DNA of 64,000 nt from contig NC_016751.1 of assembly GCF_000255135.1 (NCBI RefSeq), positions 1,922,001 through 1,986,000 on the forward strand, read 5' to 3'. Numbering within the stretch: position 1 is the first letter of the stretch; every line of letters begins with the position of its first letter. Below the pieces are notes generated by a model. It made no database searches and was not told the DNA's origin. It saw nothing but the letters and a program-made list of their open reading frames with translations. The position numbers and the translations under genes are program-made. Below, piece after piece: positions 9,683-19,833 of the stretch. Source of the stretch: Marinitoga piezophila KA3. GTDB taxonomy: Bacteria; Thermotogota; Thermotogae; Petrotogales; Petrotogaceae.

Positions 9683-11365
9683 ATGTACTCAGAGGAATAT
9701 TTGAAGAAAATTAACGAGAAAAAAACAGACTGGGAAGAAACAACGTTAAAAAAGACGCTTGAAAAATTTCCAGAAAGGAAGGAACAATTTAAAACAACTT
9801 ATGGTGAAGAATTAAAACGCCTTTATACTCCTGAAGACATTAAGGATATAGATTACCTTGAAGATATAGGATTTCCAGGAGAATATCCTTTTACACGTGG
9901 TGTTCAACCAACAATGTACAGAGGAAGATTCTGGACAATGAGACAGTATGCAGGATTTGCTACTGCTGAAGAATCAAATAAGAGATATAAATATTTATTG
10001 GAACAGGGACAGACAGGATTATCAGTAGCTTTTGATTTGCCAACACAAATAGGATATGATTCTGATCATTCTATGTCAGAAGGAGAAGTTGGTAAAGTTG
10101 GTGTTGCAATAGATTCATTAAAAGATATGGAAATTCTCTTTGATGGAATTCCGCTTGATAAAGTTAGTGTTTCAATGACAATTAATTCAACAGCTTCAAT
10201 ATTATTATCAATGTTAATAGCTGTTGCAGAAAAGCAGGGAGTTCCTCAGGAAAAACTCAGAGGTACAATTCAAAACGATATTTTAAAAGAATATATTGCA
10301 AGGGGAACATATGTATTTCCACCAGAACCTTCAATGAAGATTATTGTAGATATATTTGAATACGGTTCAAAAAATCTTCCAAAGTTTAATTTAATCAGTA
10401 TAAGTGGTTATCATATAAGAGAAGCAGGTGCAAATGCTGTGCAGGAAGTTGCATTTACACTTGCAGATGGTCTTGCATATGTTGAAGCGGCTATAAAAGC
10501 AGGGCTTGATCCAAATGTATTTGGTAAAAACCTCTCATTCTTCTTCAATGCTCACAATAATTTCATAGAAGAAATTGCTAAGTTTAGAGCAGCAAGAAGA
10601 TTATGGGCAAAATTGATGAAAAATAAATTTGGAGTAACCAACCCTGCAGCATTAAGGCTTAAATTCCACACTCAAACTGCTGGTTCAACATTAACAGCAC
10701 AGCAACCATTAAACAACATAATTAGGGTTACATTACAGGCGCTATCAGCTGTGCTTGGCGGTACTCAGTCATTACATACAAATTCATATGATGAAGCGTT
10801 GGGATTACCTACAGAATTATCAGCAACAATTGCATTAAGAACTCAACAGATTATTGCGTATGAATCTGGAGTTACAGAAACAATAGATCCGTTTGCAGGT
10901 TCTTATGTGATAGAAGCTCTTACAAGCGATATAGAAAAGAGAGCAATGGAATATATAGATAGAATTGAAAAAATGGGCGGTATGGTAAGAGCAGTAGAAG
11001 AAGGATATATACAGAAAGAAATATTAAATTCAGCATATGAATCACAATTAGCTGTAGAAAATGGTGATCAGGTAATAGTTGGTGTAAATAAATTTACTGT
11101 TGAAGAAACAGGTAAAAACGAAGCAATATTAAAAGTTGATCCAGAAGTTGAAGAAAGACAAAAAGAAAAATTAAAGAAATTAAGAAAAGAAAGAGATAAT
11201 GAAGCAGTTAAAAAGAATCTTGAAAAGCTCAGAAATGCAGCAGAAAGCAAAGAAAATGTTATGCCATATATTTTAGAAGCAGTAAAATCATATGCTACAC
11301 TTGGGGAAATTACAGATGTTTTAAGAGAAGTATATGGCGAATATCATGAAGCTGTAATATTATAA
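9683..11365 (+). CDS. Methylmalonyl-CoA mutase, large (catalytic TIM-barrel) subunit
   Basis: This subunit catalyses the B12-dependent rearrangement between succinyl-CoA and (R)-methylmalonyl-CoA. It is 560 residues and lacks the C-terminal B12-binding domain, which is supplied by the next gene. Substrate-binding features include [19 protein letters not shown] split across about 73-91, [26 protein letters not shown] with the conserved active-site histidine, and [15 protein letters not shown]. The end carries a charged helix (about 485-525) before the C-terminal tail. The ATG follows ttggaggtg. Split two-gene mutases of this kind are common in Archaea and thermophilic bacteria. Confidence 0.95.
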   Translation: MYSEEYLKKINEKKTDWEETTLKKTLEKFPERKEQFKTTYGEELKRLYTPEDIKDIDYLEDIGFPGEYPFTRGVQPTMYRGRFWTMRQYAGFATAEESNKRYKYLLEQGQTGLSVAFDLPTQIGYDSDHSMSEGEVGKVGVAIDSLKDMEILFDGIPLDKVSVSMTINSTASILLSMLIAVAEKQGVPQEKLRGTIQNDILKEYIARGTYVFPPEPSMKIIVDIFEYGSKNLPKFNLISISGYHIREAGANAVQEVAFTLADGLAYVEAAIKAGLDPNVFGKNLSFFFNAHNNFIEEIAKFRAARRLWAKLMKNKFGVTNPAALRLKFHTQTAGSTLTAQQPLNNIIRVTLQALSAVLGGTQSLHTNSYDEALGLPTELSATIALRTQQIIAYESGVTETIDPFAGSYVIEALTSDIEKRAMEYIDRIEKMGGMVRAVEEGYIQKEILNSAYESQLAVENGDQVIVGVNKFTVEETGKNEAILKVDPEVEERQKEKLKKLRKERDNEAVKKNLEKLRNAAESKENVMPYILEAVKSYATLGEITDVLREVYGEYHEAVIL

Positions 11366-11396
11366 TTTATATAAATAATAAGAGGAGGACATAAAA

Positions 11397-11795
11397 ATGG
11401 AAAAAATCAGGGTTTTGGTAGGAAAACCAGGATTAGATGGTCATGATAGAGGTGCAAAAGTAGTTGCAAGAGCTTTAAGAGATGCAGGTATGGAAGTAAT
11501 ATATACAGGTATAAGACAAACACCTGAAGATATAGTAAATACAGCAATGGAAGAAGATGTTGATATTATAGGTCTTTCTATTTTATCTGGAGCGCACATG
11601 AAATTATGTGAAAAGGTCTTAAACTTATTAAAAGAAAAAAATGCAGATATACCGGTATTTCTTGGAGGAATTATTCCTGAAGACGATATACCGGCATTAA
11701 AAGAAATGGGAATAAAAGAAGTGTTTGGTCCAGGTACATCATTAGAAGTAATTATTAGCAAGGTGAGGGAAATTGCAAATTCAAAAAAAGCTTGA
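11397..11795 (+). CDS. Methylmalonyl-CoA mutase, small (cobalamin-binding) subunit
   Basis: The 132-residue B12-binding domain carries the base-off cobalamin motif DxHxxG as D14-G-H16-D-R-G19, followed by the downstream SILSGAH and GGIIPEDD segments that cradle the nucleotide loop. It should pair with the catalytic subunit encoded 31 bases upstream. A strong gaggagga precedes the ATG. Its end overlaps the start of meaB by 23 bases, indicating coupled translation. Confidence 0.95.
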   Translation: MEKIRVLVGKPGLDGHDRGAKVVARALRDAGMEVIYTGIRQTPEDIVNTAMEEDVDIIGLSILSGAHMKLCEKVLNLLKEKNADIPVFLGGIIPEDDIPALKEMGIKEVFGPGTSLEVIISKVREIANSKKA

Positions 11796-12705
11796 AAACC
11801 TGATTGAAAACTTTAAAAATGGTGAGAAATATGCGCTTGCAAAGATAATTTCACTTGTTGAAAATAATATAAATTACGCCTGGGAAATAATAGAACAATT
11901 ACCAGAACCTTCAAAGGATACTCAAATTATTGGAATAACGGGAAGTCCAGGTGCAGGAAAAAGCACATATGTTTCCAAACTTGTTAATGAATGGGCAAAA
12001 GAAGGATTAAAGGTAGGAGTTCTGGCAATAGATCCTTCGAGTCCTTTTACAGGTGGAGCCTTTCTTGGCGACAGAATAAGAATGAGAAATATTTCAAGCA
12101 AGGAAAATGTTTATATTCGAAGTGTTGCTTCAAGAGGCAGTGTTGGAGGACTTTGTGATTCAGTTTATGATATAGTTGATGTAATGAAATCATTTGGTTT
12201 TGACAAAATAATCATAGAAACAGTTGGTGCAGGGCAGTCAGAAATAGAGATAATATTCGTTGCAGATACCATAATGCTGGTATTATCTCCAAATACTGGC
12301 GATGAAATACAGATGTTTAAAGCAGGAATAATGGAAATAGCAGATGCATATGTAATAAATAAAATGGATTTGCCAGAATCAAATAAATTTATGATACAAT
12401 TAAAAAATACACTTGCTCTTGAAAATGAGTCGAAATCAAGAACAATACTTCCTGTAAGTTCTATCAGAAATGAAGGAATAAAGGAGAGCATTAGCTGGAT
12501 AAATAAACACTTTGAAGAGTTAAAACTCTCTGGAGAATACGAATATAGAAAAAAAAGAAGAATGAAAAGAAGAGTAAGGAGTTCAATAATAAGAAATATT
12601 GACAATATGATAGAAAACTATAGTTTTAATTTTGAAAATATGGTAGAATTAAAAAAAGAAATACTAAAATCTATCTGTGAGGTGGATGAAAATGAAAAAG
12701 ATTGA
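11773..12705 (+). CDS. meaB: Methylmalonyl-CoA mutase-associated GTPase MeaB (ArgK family)
   Basis: MeaB is the G3E-type GTPase that protects methylmalonyl-CoA mutase and gates adenosylcobalamin loading. The 310 residues have a Walker [10 protein letters not shown] at 57-65, a [15 protein letters not shown] switch region, the ETVGAGQSE Walker B region, and NKMD for guanine recognition. It starts at TTG (11773) inside the preceding gene, with aaggtgaggg just upstream as ribosome-binding site. Its position within the mcm operon supports the mutase-chaperone role over the older arginine/ornithine kinase label. Confidence 0.95.
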   Translation: MQIQKKLENLIENFKNGEKYALAKIISLVENNINYAWEIIEQLPEPSKDTQIIGITGSPGAGKSTYVSKLVNEWAKEGLKVGVLAIDPSSPFTGGAFLGDRIRMRNISSKENVYIRSVASRGSVGGLCDSVYDIVDVMKSFGFDKIIIETVGAGQSEIEIIFVADTIMLVLSPNTGDEIQMFKAGIMEIADAYVINKMDLPESNKFMIQLKNTLALENESKSRTILPVSSIRNEGIKESISWINKHFEELKLSGEYEYRKKRRMKRRVRSSIIRNIDNMIENYSFNFENMVELKKEILKSICEVDENEKD

Positions 12706-13090
12706 TCATATTGGTATAGCTGTAAAATCAATTGATAAAGCATTAAATCTCTATAAAAATCTTCTTGAATTAGAAGTTACTGGTGAAGAAGTTTTAGAAG
12801 ATAGAGGGCTTAGAGTGGTTTTTGTTCAGGTTGGTGAGACAAGAATTGAATTGTTAGAACCATTAAATGAAAACTCTGAAATTTCTGGATTTCTTGCTAA
12901 AAGAGGAGAAGGTATTCATCATATAGCATATGCTGTTGATAATGTTCAGGAAATGATAAATAAATCAAAAGAGTTGGGAATAAAACCGCTTAGCGATGAG
13001 CCAAAAGATGGAGCACACAATACAAAGGTTGCATTTTTACATCCAAAAACAACCAATGGAGTGCTTACAGAATTAGTTGAACATAGATAA
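12692..13090 (+). CDS. mce: Methylmalonyl-CoA epimerase
   Basis: The epimerase interconverts (R)- and (S)-methylmalonyl-CoA, linking the mutase to the carboxyltransferase. It is a vicinal-oxygen-chelate protein of 132 residues, with metal-ligand segments [25 protein letters not shown] and GEGIHHIAYAVDN, and the C-terminal glutamate in LTELVEH. The start is the ATG at 12692; an upstream in-frame GTG at 12677 would overlap the ribosome-binding site gaggtgg. It overlaps the meaB stop by 14 bases. Confidence 0.94.
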   Translation: MKKIDHIGIAVKSIDKALNLYKNLLELEVTGEEVLEDRGLRVVFVQVGETRIELLEPLNENSEISGFLAKRGEGIHHIAYAVDNVQEMINKSKELGIKPLSDEPKDGAHNTKVAFLHPKTTNGVLTELVEHR

Positions 13091-13114
13091 TTACCTCGAA
13101 AGGAGTGTTGTTTA

Positions 13115-14665
13115 ATGGACGAAAAATTCCAGGAAATTTACGAAGAATTCCTGAAAAGAAGAGAAAAGCTCTACGAAGGTGGCGGAAAAGAAAGAATCGA
13201 GAAACAACATAAATTGGGTAAATTAACCGCCAGAGAGAGAATCGAGTTACTAGTAGATGAAGGTTCATTTGTAGAAACAGATTTATTTGTAAAACATAGA
13301 AGTACAAATTTTGGATTGGATAAAAAGTCATTTCCATATGATGGTGTTGTAACAGGAATTGGAACAATAAACGGTAAAAAAGTTGCTATTTATTCACAGG
13401 ATTTTACAGTTCAGGGTGGTTCTCTTGGTGAAATGCATGCCAAGAAAATAATGAAACTCCAGGATATGGCAATGAAATATGGAATGCCAATAATAGGTAT
13501 TAATGATTCCGGAGGAGCAAGAATTCAGGAAGGTGTAGATTCTTTATATGGTTATGGTGGAATATTTTATAGAAATACACTTGCATCTGGTGTAATACCA
13601 CAGATTACTGTTATTGCCGGTCCATGTGCAGGTGGTGCAGTATATTCACCAGCAATAACAGATTTTATAATTATGGTTGAAAACACATCGCAGATGTTTA
13701 TTACAGGTCCTCAGGTAATAAAAGCGGTAACAGGAGAAAGTGTTGATAAAGAAGCATTGGGTGGGGCTATGACTCACAATGCAAAAAGTGGTGTAGCACA
13801 CTTTGTAGCTTCTTCAGATCAGGAAGCAACAGAAATAATAAAAAAACTACTATCATATATACCTTCAAATAATCTTGAAACACCAGAGGAAACAGATTTT
13901 GACAGCGTGGAACTACCTGAAAAAATATATGATATTGTTTCTCCTAATCCTAAAAAAGGATATGATGTAAGGGATATAATAAATTTAGTAATGGATGAAG
14001 GAACATTTTTTGAAGTACACAAATACTTTGCACCGAATATTGTAGTTGGGTTTGCAAGATTAGGTGGAAAAAGTGTAGGAATTATAGCAAATCAGCCTAA
14101 GGTTCTTGCAGGTTCATTGGATATAAACTCATCAGATAAAGCTGCAAGATTTATTAGATTCTGTGACGCATTTAATATTCCAATTGTAACATTTGTTGAT
14201 ACTCCGGGATTCTTGCCAGGGGTAAGTCAGGAACACGGTGGAATAATCAGACATGGAGCTAAATTATTATATGCATATAGTGAAGCAACAGTGCCAAAAT
14301 TAACAGTTATCTTAAGAAAAGCATATGGTGGAGCATATATTGCAATGGCTTCACAGCATATAGGTTCAGACTTTGTCTATGCATGGCCAACAGCAGAAAT
14401 AGCCGTTATGGGATCTGAAGGTGCTGCAAATATTATCTTCAGGAAAGATATACAGAATGCAGAAAATCCTGAACAGGTAAGAAAAGAAAAGATTGAAGAA
14501 TATAAAAAAGAATTTGCAAATCCATATGTAGCAGCATCAAGAGGTTATATTGAAGATGTAATAGATCCAAAAGATACAAGAAAAATATTAATTCAATCAT
14601 TGTTTGTTGCAGAAACCAAGGCAGAAGCAAGACCGAATAAAAAACATGGAAATATTCCATTATAA
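13115..14665 (+). CDS. mmdA: Methylmalonyl-CoA decarboxylase / propionyl-CoA carboxylase carboxyltransferase subunit
   Basis: This 516-residue carboxyltransferase moves CO2 between (S)-methylmalonyl-CoA and protein-bound biotin. Crotonase-fold oxyanion motifs are clear: INDSGGARIQEGVDSL, AGPCAGGAVYSPA and, in the C-terminal half, TPGFLPGVSQEHGGIIRHG and RKAYGGAYIAM. The neighbours, an OadG-like protein and a biotin carrier, match the sodium-pump decarboxylases such as Veillonella MmdABCD, so the decarboxylase role is favoured over an ATP-driven carboxylase. No biotin carboxylase and no beta subunit are nearby. Confidence 0.93.
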   Translation: MDEKFQEIYEEFLKRREKLYEGGGKERIEKQHKLGKLTARERIELLVDEGSFVETDLFVKHRSTNFGLDKKSFPYDGVVTGIGTINGKKVAIYSQDFTVQGGSLGEMHAKKIMKLQDMAMKYGMPIIGINDSGGARIQEGVDSLYGYGGIFYRNTLASGVIPQITVIAGPCAGGAVYSPAITDFIIMVENTSQMFITGPQVIKAVTGESVDKEALGGAMTHNAKSGVAHFVASSDQEATEIIKKLLSYIPSNNLETPEETDFDSVELPEKIYDIVSPNPKKGYDVRDIINLVMDEGTFFEVHKYFAPNIVVGFARLGGKSVGIIANQPKVLAGSLDINSSDKAARFIRFCDAFNIPIVTFVDTPGFLPGVSQEHGGIIRHGAKLLYAYSEATVPKLTVILRKAYGGAYIAMASQHIGSDFVYAWPTAEIAVMGSEGAANIIFRKDIQNAENPEQVRKEKIEEYKKEFANPYVAASRGYIEDVIDPKDTRKILIQSLFVAETKAEARPNKKHGNIPL

Positions 14666-14677
14666 GTTGGTGATATT

Positions 14678-15052
14678 ATGAGTGATGTATTGGGAATAAC
14701 AATAGTGGGCATTATTATAGTATTTTTAGTTCTTGCAATCCTGAGTGGTTTCTTTATTCTATTTAAATATTTTTCTAAAGGGAACAATAGAGAAGTAAAA
14801 CGTGAAATTAATATACCACATACAAATCCAAAACCTGTAACAGCTCCAGCAGCAATAAAGTCTGAAGAATTTGATGAAGATGAAGAAGTAGTTGCAGCTA
14901 TTATGGGAGCTATTACAGCCATGTTAGGGCATAATAGATTTAAAATAAATAATATTAAAGTAAATAAAAATAATTTAAAATCAAGAACCGTAAGCATGTG
15001 GGGAAAATTACCAGCCGCTACAGTTTGGCGAGTAAAAAAGATCGGGAGGTAG
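14678..15052 (+). CDS. OadG-like gamma subunit of a sodium-pump decarboxylase
   Basis: A small single-pass membrane protein of 124 residues with a hydrophobic helix at about 5-28, an alanine/proline linker, then EEVVAAIMGAITAML, the short amphipathic motif found in OadG/MmdD subunits, which assemble the carboxyltransferase on the membrane decarboxylase. It starts 12 bases after mmdA with a ttggtga ribosome-binding site and is followed by the biotin-carrier gene with a 7-base gap. The family call rests on context plus topology and the short C-terminal motif. Confidence 0.82.
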   Translation: MSDVLGITIVGIIIVFLVLAILSGFFILFKYFSKGNNREVKREINIPHTNPKPVTAPAAIKSEEFDEDEEVVAAIMGAITAMLGHNRFKINNIKVNKNNLKSRTVSMWGKLPAATVWRVKKIGR

Positions 15053-15059
15053 AATAGAG

Positions 15060-15476
15060 ATGATTAGAAAATTCAATGTAAAGGTAAATGGAAAATCATA
15101 CGAGGTTGAAGTTGAAGAATTAGGAGTAGAAAGCTCATCACAGACAGTTTCACAACCAGTAGCTCCAGCACCAAAACCAGCAACAGCACCTGCTCCAGCA
15201 CCTAAACCACAACCAGCTCCACAGCCAGCACCATCAAAACCTGCTTCAACAGCACCAGCTGGTAAAAATGTAGTTAAAGCTCCATTACCAGGAGTTGTTG
15301 TTGATATAAATGTTGCAGAAGGTGCAAGGGTTACAAAAGGGCAAAAGTTATTGGTTATTGAAGCAATGAAAATGGAAAACGAAATATTAAGTGATTATGA
15401 TGGAGTTGTTGAAAGCATACTTGTTAAAAAAGGAGATAGCATAGAAGGAGATCAGGATTTAATAATTATTTCATAA
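15060..15476 (+). CDS. mmdC: Biotin carboxyl carrier subunit of methylmalonyl-CoA decarboxylase
   Basis: The 138 residues have a short N-terminal beta segment, an alanine/proline hinge (about 34-67) that lets the biotin arm swing, and a biotinyl domain (about 70-138). The biotinylation site is EAMKMEN with lysine 104. PLPGVV and the mirrored DYDGVV are the two half-motifs of the barrel. It closes the mcm/mmd operon. No terminator of the normal kind follows; instead there is an inverted repeat reaching the next gene's ribosome-binding site. Confidence 0.95.
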   Translation: MIRKFNVKVNGKSYEVEVEELGVESSSQTVSQPVAPAPKPATAPAPAPKPQPAPQPAPSKPASTAPAGKNVVKAPLPGVVVDINVAEGARVTKGQKLLVIEAMKMENEILSDYDGVVESILVKKGDSIEGDQDLIIIS

Positions 15477-15495
15477 GATTTTAAACTTTTGTTAA

Positions 15496-15540
15496 CCCCT
15501 TTCTATTACAATTAAAGTAGTTTTCGCAAAAAGAAAGGGG
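15496..15540 (+). promoter_or_regulatory. Inverted repeat that would sequester the ribosome-binding site of the zinc-ribbon gene
   Basis: CCCCTTTCT (15496-15504) is perfectly complementary to AGAAAGGGG (15532-15540), with a 27-base loop. The right arm is the purine-rich ribosome-binding site of the gene that starts at 15552. The right arm is followed by GATGTAAATAA, not by T, so it is not a normal terminator. The pairing is seen in the sequence; a regulatory role is inference. Confidence 0.5.
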
Positions 15541-15551
15541 GATGTAAATAA

Positions 15552-15884
15552 GTGAGCGTCTTCTTTACATATAAATGCGATCTTTGTGGATATGAATTTA
15601 CACTGGAACAGGAAGAGCAACATGCAGAGGAAGAGTTTTCGCATTATAAATGCAAAAGATGTAGAGAAATATTTTCTTTTAAGGTAAAGTCAAGTTATTG
15701 GACAGGTTCTGTGGAAAAGTATAATCCTGTATGTCCAAAGTGTGAAAGTGGTGAATATTTAGAAAAGATAGATATAAGCAGTTCTATTCCGTGTCCAAAA
15801 TGTAATAACAATACGAGAATTATAAAATTTGGGACAAGAGTAAATACAGATGAATTATTAAAAAAAGAGCGAGAACTTTTATAA
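15552..15884 (+). CDS. Double zinc-ribbon protein of unknown function
   Basis: I do not recognise a named family. The 110 residues carry four CxxC knuckles, C9/C12, C34/C37, C61/C64 and C81/C84, which would build two zinc ribbons. Between the first pair lies an acidic, histidine-containing stretch. No membrane segment or catalytic motif is visible. It starts with GTG; the ribosome-binding site gaaagggg lies 10 bases upstream and within a hairpin arm. A terminator overlapping its stop codon makes it a single-gene unit. Possible roles include nucleic-acid or protein binding. Confidence 0.75.
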   Translation: MSVFFTYKCDLCGYEFTLEQEEQHAEEEFSHYKCKRCREIFSFKVKSSYWTGSVEKYNPVCPKCESGEYLEKIDISSSIPCPKCNNNTRIIKFGTRVNTDELLKKERELL

Positions 15885-15898
15885 TCTCGCTCTTTTTT
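15864..15898 (+). terminator. Terminator after the zinc-ribbon gene
   Basis: GAGCGAGA / TCTCGCTC stem (15867-15874 with 15885-15892), followed by six T; the stop codon lies within the loop side. Confidence 0.88.
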
Positions 15899-15920
15899 AT
15901 CAAAATAAGGGGGGAACAAT

Positions 15921-16652
15921 ATGGATTTAGGATTAAAAGATAAAATAGTGTTGGTTACAGCAGGGAGTTCTGGCATAGGAAAAGCAGTAGCAAAAGGATT
16001 TGAATTGGAAAATGCTAAACCGGTTGTAGTATCAAGAAATGAAGAAAAATTAAAAAATACAGGATTACCTTATATAAAATGTGATTTATCCAAAAAAGAA
16101 GAAATAGATTTTATGATGAAGGAATTTGAAGAAAAATATGGTGTTCCTGATGTAATATTTTTAAATGCCGGAGGTCCAAAATCCGGATATTTTGAGGAAA
16201 CTTCAGAAAAGGAATGGTATTATGCATTTGAACAAAATTTTATGAGTACTGTGAGAATATTGAATTATTTTTTGCCTAAAATGAAAGAAAAAAATTGGGG
16301 AAGAGTTGTTTTTTTAACTTCGTTATCTGTAAAAACACCTATAGAAAATCTGTATGTTTCAAATAGTATTAGATTGGGAATAACAGGTTTAATGAAGACA
16401 TTATCATTAGAATACGGAAAGTATAATATAACCTTTAATGCTGTTGCACCAGGTTGGACAAAAACAGAAAGGGTAAAGGAATTGGTAAACAAGGAAAAGG
16501 AAATTCAAATAGCAAATAACATACCTTTAAAAAGAATGGCAGAACCTGAAGAAATTGCAAATGCAGTAATCTTCCTTTCCTCAGAAAAAGCATCTTATAT
16601 AAATGGTCAAACATTATTAGTTGATGGTGGATTGGCAAAGTTTCCATTATAA
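15921..16652 (+). CDS. SDR-family oxidoreductase with an altered active site
   Basis: A 243-residue short-chain dehydrogenase/reductase. The Rossmann signature TAGSSGIG (13-20), LNAGG (81-85) and the catalytic serine region FLTSLS (131-136) are present. The usual YxxxK is Y145-V-S-N-S149, so the catalytic lysine is a serine, with arginine two residues later (SNSIRLG). This matches a known SDR subgroup with an SNxxR motif in place of YxxxK, whose substrates are poorly known. The C-terminal INGQTLLVDGG is typical. Substrate cannot be assigned. It is a single-gene unit between two terminators. Confidence 0.88.
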   Translation: MDLGLKDKIVLVTAGSSGIGKAVAKGFELENAKPVVVSRNEEKLKNTGLPYIKCDLSKKEEIDFMMKEFEEKYGVPDVIFLNAGGPKSGYFEETSEKEWYYAFEQNFMSTVRILNYFLPKMKEKNWGRVVFLTSLSVKTPIENLYVSNSIRLGITGLMKTLSLEYGKYNITFNAVAPGWTKTERVKELVNKEKEIQIANNIPLKRMAEPEEIANAVIFLSSEKASYINGQTLLVDGGLAKFPL

Positions 16653-16655
16653 AAT

Positions 16656-16686
16656 AAAAATGCTGGTCAAAAGACCAGCATTTTTT
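16656..16686. terminator. Bidirectional terminator between the SDR gene and ileS
   Basis: TGCTGGTC / GACCAGCA stem with an AAAA loop, flanked by A-run and T-run on the two sides. Confidence 0.9.
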
Positions 16687-16692
16687 ATTTTA

Positions 16693-19446
16693 TTATTTAT
16701 TTAATTCTTCTAAAACAGCAATACATCTTGGACAAGCGTCAGGGTACTTTTCGTTATTTCCAACTTCTGGATGTATTTTCCAACATCTTTCACATTTCTT
16801 TCCTTCTGCTTTTACAACTTTAACTTTTGCAAATTCACCTTCATAACCTTCATCAACACTTCCCAATTCAAATTGTGAAGTAATAAATAAATCAGCAACG
16901 AAGTATGGATCGTAAGAAGCCAAAATTTCTTTTAATTCTTCTGATTTTGGTTCAACAATGATTTTGGCATCAAGTGGATGTCCAATGAATTTTTCTCTTC
17001 TCTTTTCTTCAAGTGCTTTTGTTACGTCTTCTCTCAACTGGAATATTTTATTCCATTTTTCTTCAAGTTCTTTATCAAAGTATTTTTCGTTTACTTCTGG
17101 CCATTCTTCAAGCTGAACAGTTTCATATTTTTTAGTTGGTAAATAAGAATATATTTCTTCTGTTGTAAATGCAAGTAATGGAACCATCAATTTTGTTAAA
17201 GCTACAAGAGCTTCATACATTACAGTTTGTGCGGATCTTCTTAATCTTGATTTTGGTAATTCTGTATAAATTCTGTCTTTAATTATATCAAGGTACATAG
17301 AACTCATTTCTACTGTACAGAAATTATTGATTAAATGATGAACCCTGAAGAATTCATAATTTTCATAGGCTTCAGTTACCTTTTTAATTAACTGATGAAT
17401 CTTCATCATTGCCCATTTATCCAATTCTTCCATTTCTTCGTATGGAACAGCATCTACTTCAGGATCAAAGTCAGAGGTATTACCCAATAAGAATCTTATT
17501 GTATTTCTATATTTTCTATATACTTCTGTTTGTTGTTTTAAAATTTCAAATGAAACCTTTATATCACCTCTATAGTCACTTGAAGCAACCCAGAGTCTTA
17601 AAATGTCTGCACCATATTTATCTATAACATCAAATGGGCTTATAACATTACCGAGGGATTTTGACATCTTTCTTCCATCTTTATCCTTTATAAAACCATG
17701 AGTTAATACAGCTTTAAATGGTGCTTTGCCATTTTTTGCAACTGAAAGGAATAATGAACTCTGGAACCAACCTCTATGCTGGTCTGTACCTTCAAGATAA
17801 AGATCAACAGGATATTTACCAAGGTCTTCCCTTACATTTACTACAGCATCCCATGATGAACCTGAGTCGATCCATACATCAAGAATATCTTCTTCTTTTT
17901 TGAAATGTGTTCCTCCGCATTTTGGACATTTATAGCCTTCTGGTAAGAAATCCTCTACAGGTCTTTCATACCATGCATTTGTACCTTCTTTTTCAACTAT
18001 TTCTATTACTTTATCCAATACTTCTGGATCGAGGAATGTTTCACCACAATCTTCACAGTATAATGCAGGTATTGGAATACCCCATGCTCTCTGTCTTGAA
18101 ATACACCAATCAGGTCTGTCCTGAACCATGGCGGTGATTCTATTTTCTCCCCATTCTGGAATCCATTCTACATTTTTAATTTCATCGAGAGCTTTTTGTC
18201 TGAGATTATTAGAGTCTACAGAGATGAACCATTGTTCTGTAGCTCTGAAGATAACAGGGTTTTTACATCTCCAACAATGTGGATAAGAGTGAGTAATATC
18301 TGCTCTTGCAATTAAATGACCAGATTCTTTTAAATCTTCAATAATAATCTTATTTGCTTTCCATATATGTAAGCCAGCATATTTGCCAGCTTCATTTGTA
18401 AATACGCCTTCATGGTTTACTGGAGACAATACAGGAAGTTTGTATCTTAAACCAGTTTGATAGTCATCAGCACCATGTCCAGGAGCTGTATGAACACACC
18501 CTGTACCATCTTCAAGAGTTACATAATCAGCCAATACAATTAATGATTCTCTATCCATAAATGGATGTTTAGCCTTTTTGTATTCGAGATCTTTTCCCTT
18601 GAATTTTTCAAGTACTTCATATTTTTCAATACCTGCAACCTTCATTAAATTTTCCACTAATGCTTCTGCAAGAATCCATTTTTCTTCACCAACAGAGATT
18701 TTTACATAATCATATTCAGGGTGAAGGGCAATTGCAACATTAGCAGGTAATGTCCATGGTGTTGTTGTCCAGATTACAATATATGTACCTGGTTCATCTT
18801 CCATTTCAAACTTTACATATATTGATGGGGATGTATGGTCATGATATTCTATTTCTGCTTCGGCTAATGCTGTTTCACAACTTGGACACCAATATATAGG
18901 TTTTTTGCTTCTAAAAATATTTCCGTCTTCAGTAAGTTTTTTTACTATTCCAAGTACTTTTGCTTCATAAGCAGGTTCAAGAGTTACATAAGGGTGTTCC
19001 CAATCTCCTCTAACTCCCAATCTTTTAAATTCTTCTTTTTGAATTTTTACGAAATCAAGAGCGTATTTTTCACATAATTTTCTTATTTCTAATTTTGACA
19101 TTTGTTTTGCTTTGTCGCCAAGTTCTGTTGTAACCTTATGTTCTATTGGTAATCCATGAGTATCCCAGCCAGGGACATAAGGAGCTTTAAACCCCTGCAT
19201 AGTTTTATATTTAATAATTATATCCTTTAAAATCTTATTTAATACGTGTCCAATATGAATATGACCATTTGCATATGGAGGTCCATCGTGCAAAATATAC
19301 ACAGGAGCCTTTTCTCTTTCTTTTCTTACATAATGTTCGAGATCCATTTCTTCCCATTTTTTTAATGTTTCTGGTTCTTTCTTTTTTAAGTTTGCCTTCA
19401 TACTAAAAGGCGTCTTTGGTAAGTTCAAAGTATCCTTATAATCCAA
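16693..19446 (-). CDS. ileS: Isoleucyl-tRNA synthetase
   Basis: IleRS charges tRNA-Ile. It is full length at 917 residues. The HIGH motif reads HIHIGH near residue 61, the editing domain includes [13 protein letters not shown], and the KMSKS loop is [10 protein letters not shown]. The C-terminal zinc-binding segment has CERCW and CPRC, as in bacterial-type IleRS. The start codon is TTG with ggaggtg upstream. It lies 15 bases downstream of a response-regulator gene and has no leader of its own, so no T-box can precede it; it is presumably transcribed with the two-component genes. Confidence 0.97.
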   Translation of the reverse strand: MDYKDTLNLPKTPFSMKANLKKKEPETLKKWEEMDLEHYVRKEREKAPVYILHDGPPYANGHIHIGHVLNKILKDIIIKYKTMQGFKAPYVPGWDTHGLPIEHKVTTELGDKAKQMSKLEIRKLCEKYALDFVKIQKEEFKRLGVRGDWEHPYVTLEPAYEAKVLGIVKKLTEDGNIFRSKKPIYWCPSCETALAEAEIEYHDHTSPSIYVKFEMEDEPGTYIVIWTTTPWTLPANVAIALHPEYDYVKISVGEEKWILAEALVENLMKVAGIEKYEVLEKFKGKDLEYKKAKHPFMDRESLIVLADYVTLEDGTGCVHTAPGHGADDYQTGLRYKLPVLSPVNHEGVFTNEAGKYAGLHIWKANKIIIEDLKESGHLIARADITHSYPHCWRCKNPVIFRATEQWFISVDSNNLRQKALDEIKNVEWIPEWGENRITAMVQDRPDWCISRQRAWGIPIPALYCEDCGETFLDPEVLDKVIEIVEKEGTNAWYERPVEDFLPEGYKCPKCGGTHFKKEEDILDVWIDSGSSWDAVVNVREDLGKYPVDLYLEGTDQHRGWFQSSLFLSVAKNGKAPFKAVLTHGFIKDKDGRKMSKSLGNVISPFDVIDKYGADILRLWVASSDYRGDIKVSFEILKQQTEVYRKYRNTIRFLLGNTSDFDPEVDAVPYEEMEELDKWAMMKIHQLIKKVTEAYENYEFFRVHHLINNFCTVEMSSMYLDIIKDRIYTELPKSRLRRSAQTVMYEALVALTKLMVPLLAFTTEEIYSYLPTKKYETVQLEEWPEVNEKYFDKELEEKWNKIFQLREDVTKALEEKRREKFIGHPLDAKIIVEPKSEELKEILASYDPYFVADLFITSQFELGSVDEGYEGEFAKVKVVKAEGKKCERCWKIHPEVGNNEKYPDACPRCIAVLEELNK

Positions 19447-19461
19447 TTTAACACACCTCCA

Positions 19462-19818
19462 TCACATATTTAAAAGTCTATTTATTGTTTCTTTAAATTC
19501 AGTAAGATCAAGTGATTTTACAACATATGCATCTGCAGCCCATGAAGCCATATCGCTTTTGTAATGACTATAAGCTGTCATTAAAACGATCTTTTTATCC
19601 GGGTATTTTTTTCTAATTTCGCTTGCAAGTTCAAGGCCATTCATTTCTGGCATTTCAATATCAAGAGATATAACATCGAAATTCTGATCATTTGAAAGAA
19701 TTTCAAGAGCTTTTTTTGCGCCATTTGCCTCTACAACTTCAAAACCGGAATCTTCCAATTCTTCCTTTAATAATAATCTTATATTATCTTCGTCGTCAAC
19801 GATTAAAATTCTTGCCAT
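19462..19818 (-). CDS. Single-domain response regulator (CheY/Spo0F-like receiver)
   Basis: The 118 residues are a lone receiver domain: acidic pocket D8/D9, phosphoacceptor D53 in SLDIEMPEMNG, T81 and K101. There is no output domain, so it must act by binding a partner or in a phosphorelay. It lies 15 bases downstream of a histidine kinase and 15 upstream of ileS, with a clean gggagggg ribosome-binding site. Pairing with the adjacent kinase is inferred from operon position. Confidence 0.93.
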   Translation of the reverse strand: MARILIVDDEDNIRLLLKEELEDSGFEVVEANGAKKALEILSNDQNFDVISLDIEMPEMNGLELASEIRKKYPDKKIVLMTAYSHYKSDMASWAADAYVVKSLDLTEFKETINRLLNM

Positions 19819-19833
19819 TTTAACCCCTCCCTT

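Noticed and set aside
19447-19461. Possible T-box leader for ileS
   Set aside because: Only 15 bases separate the receiver gene from ileS, far too short for a T-box.
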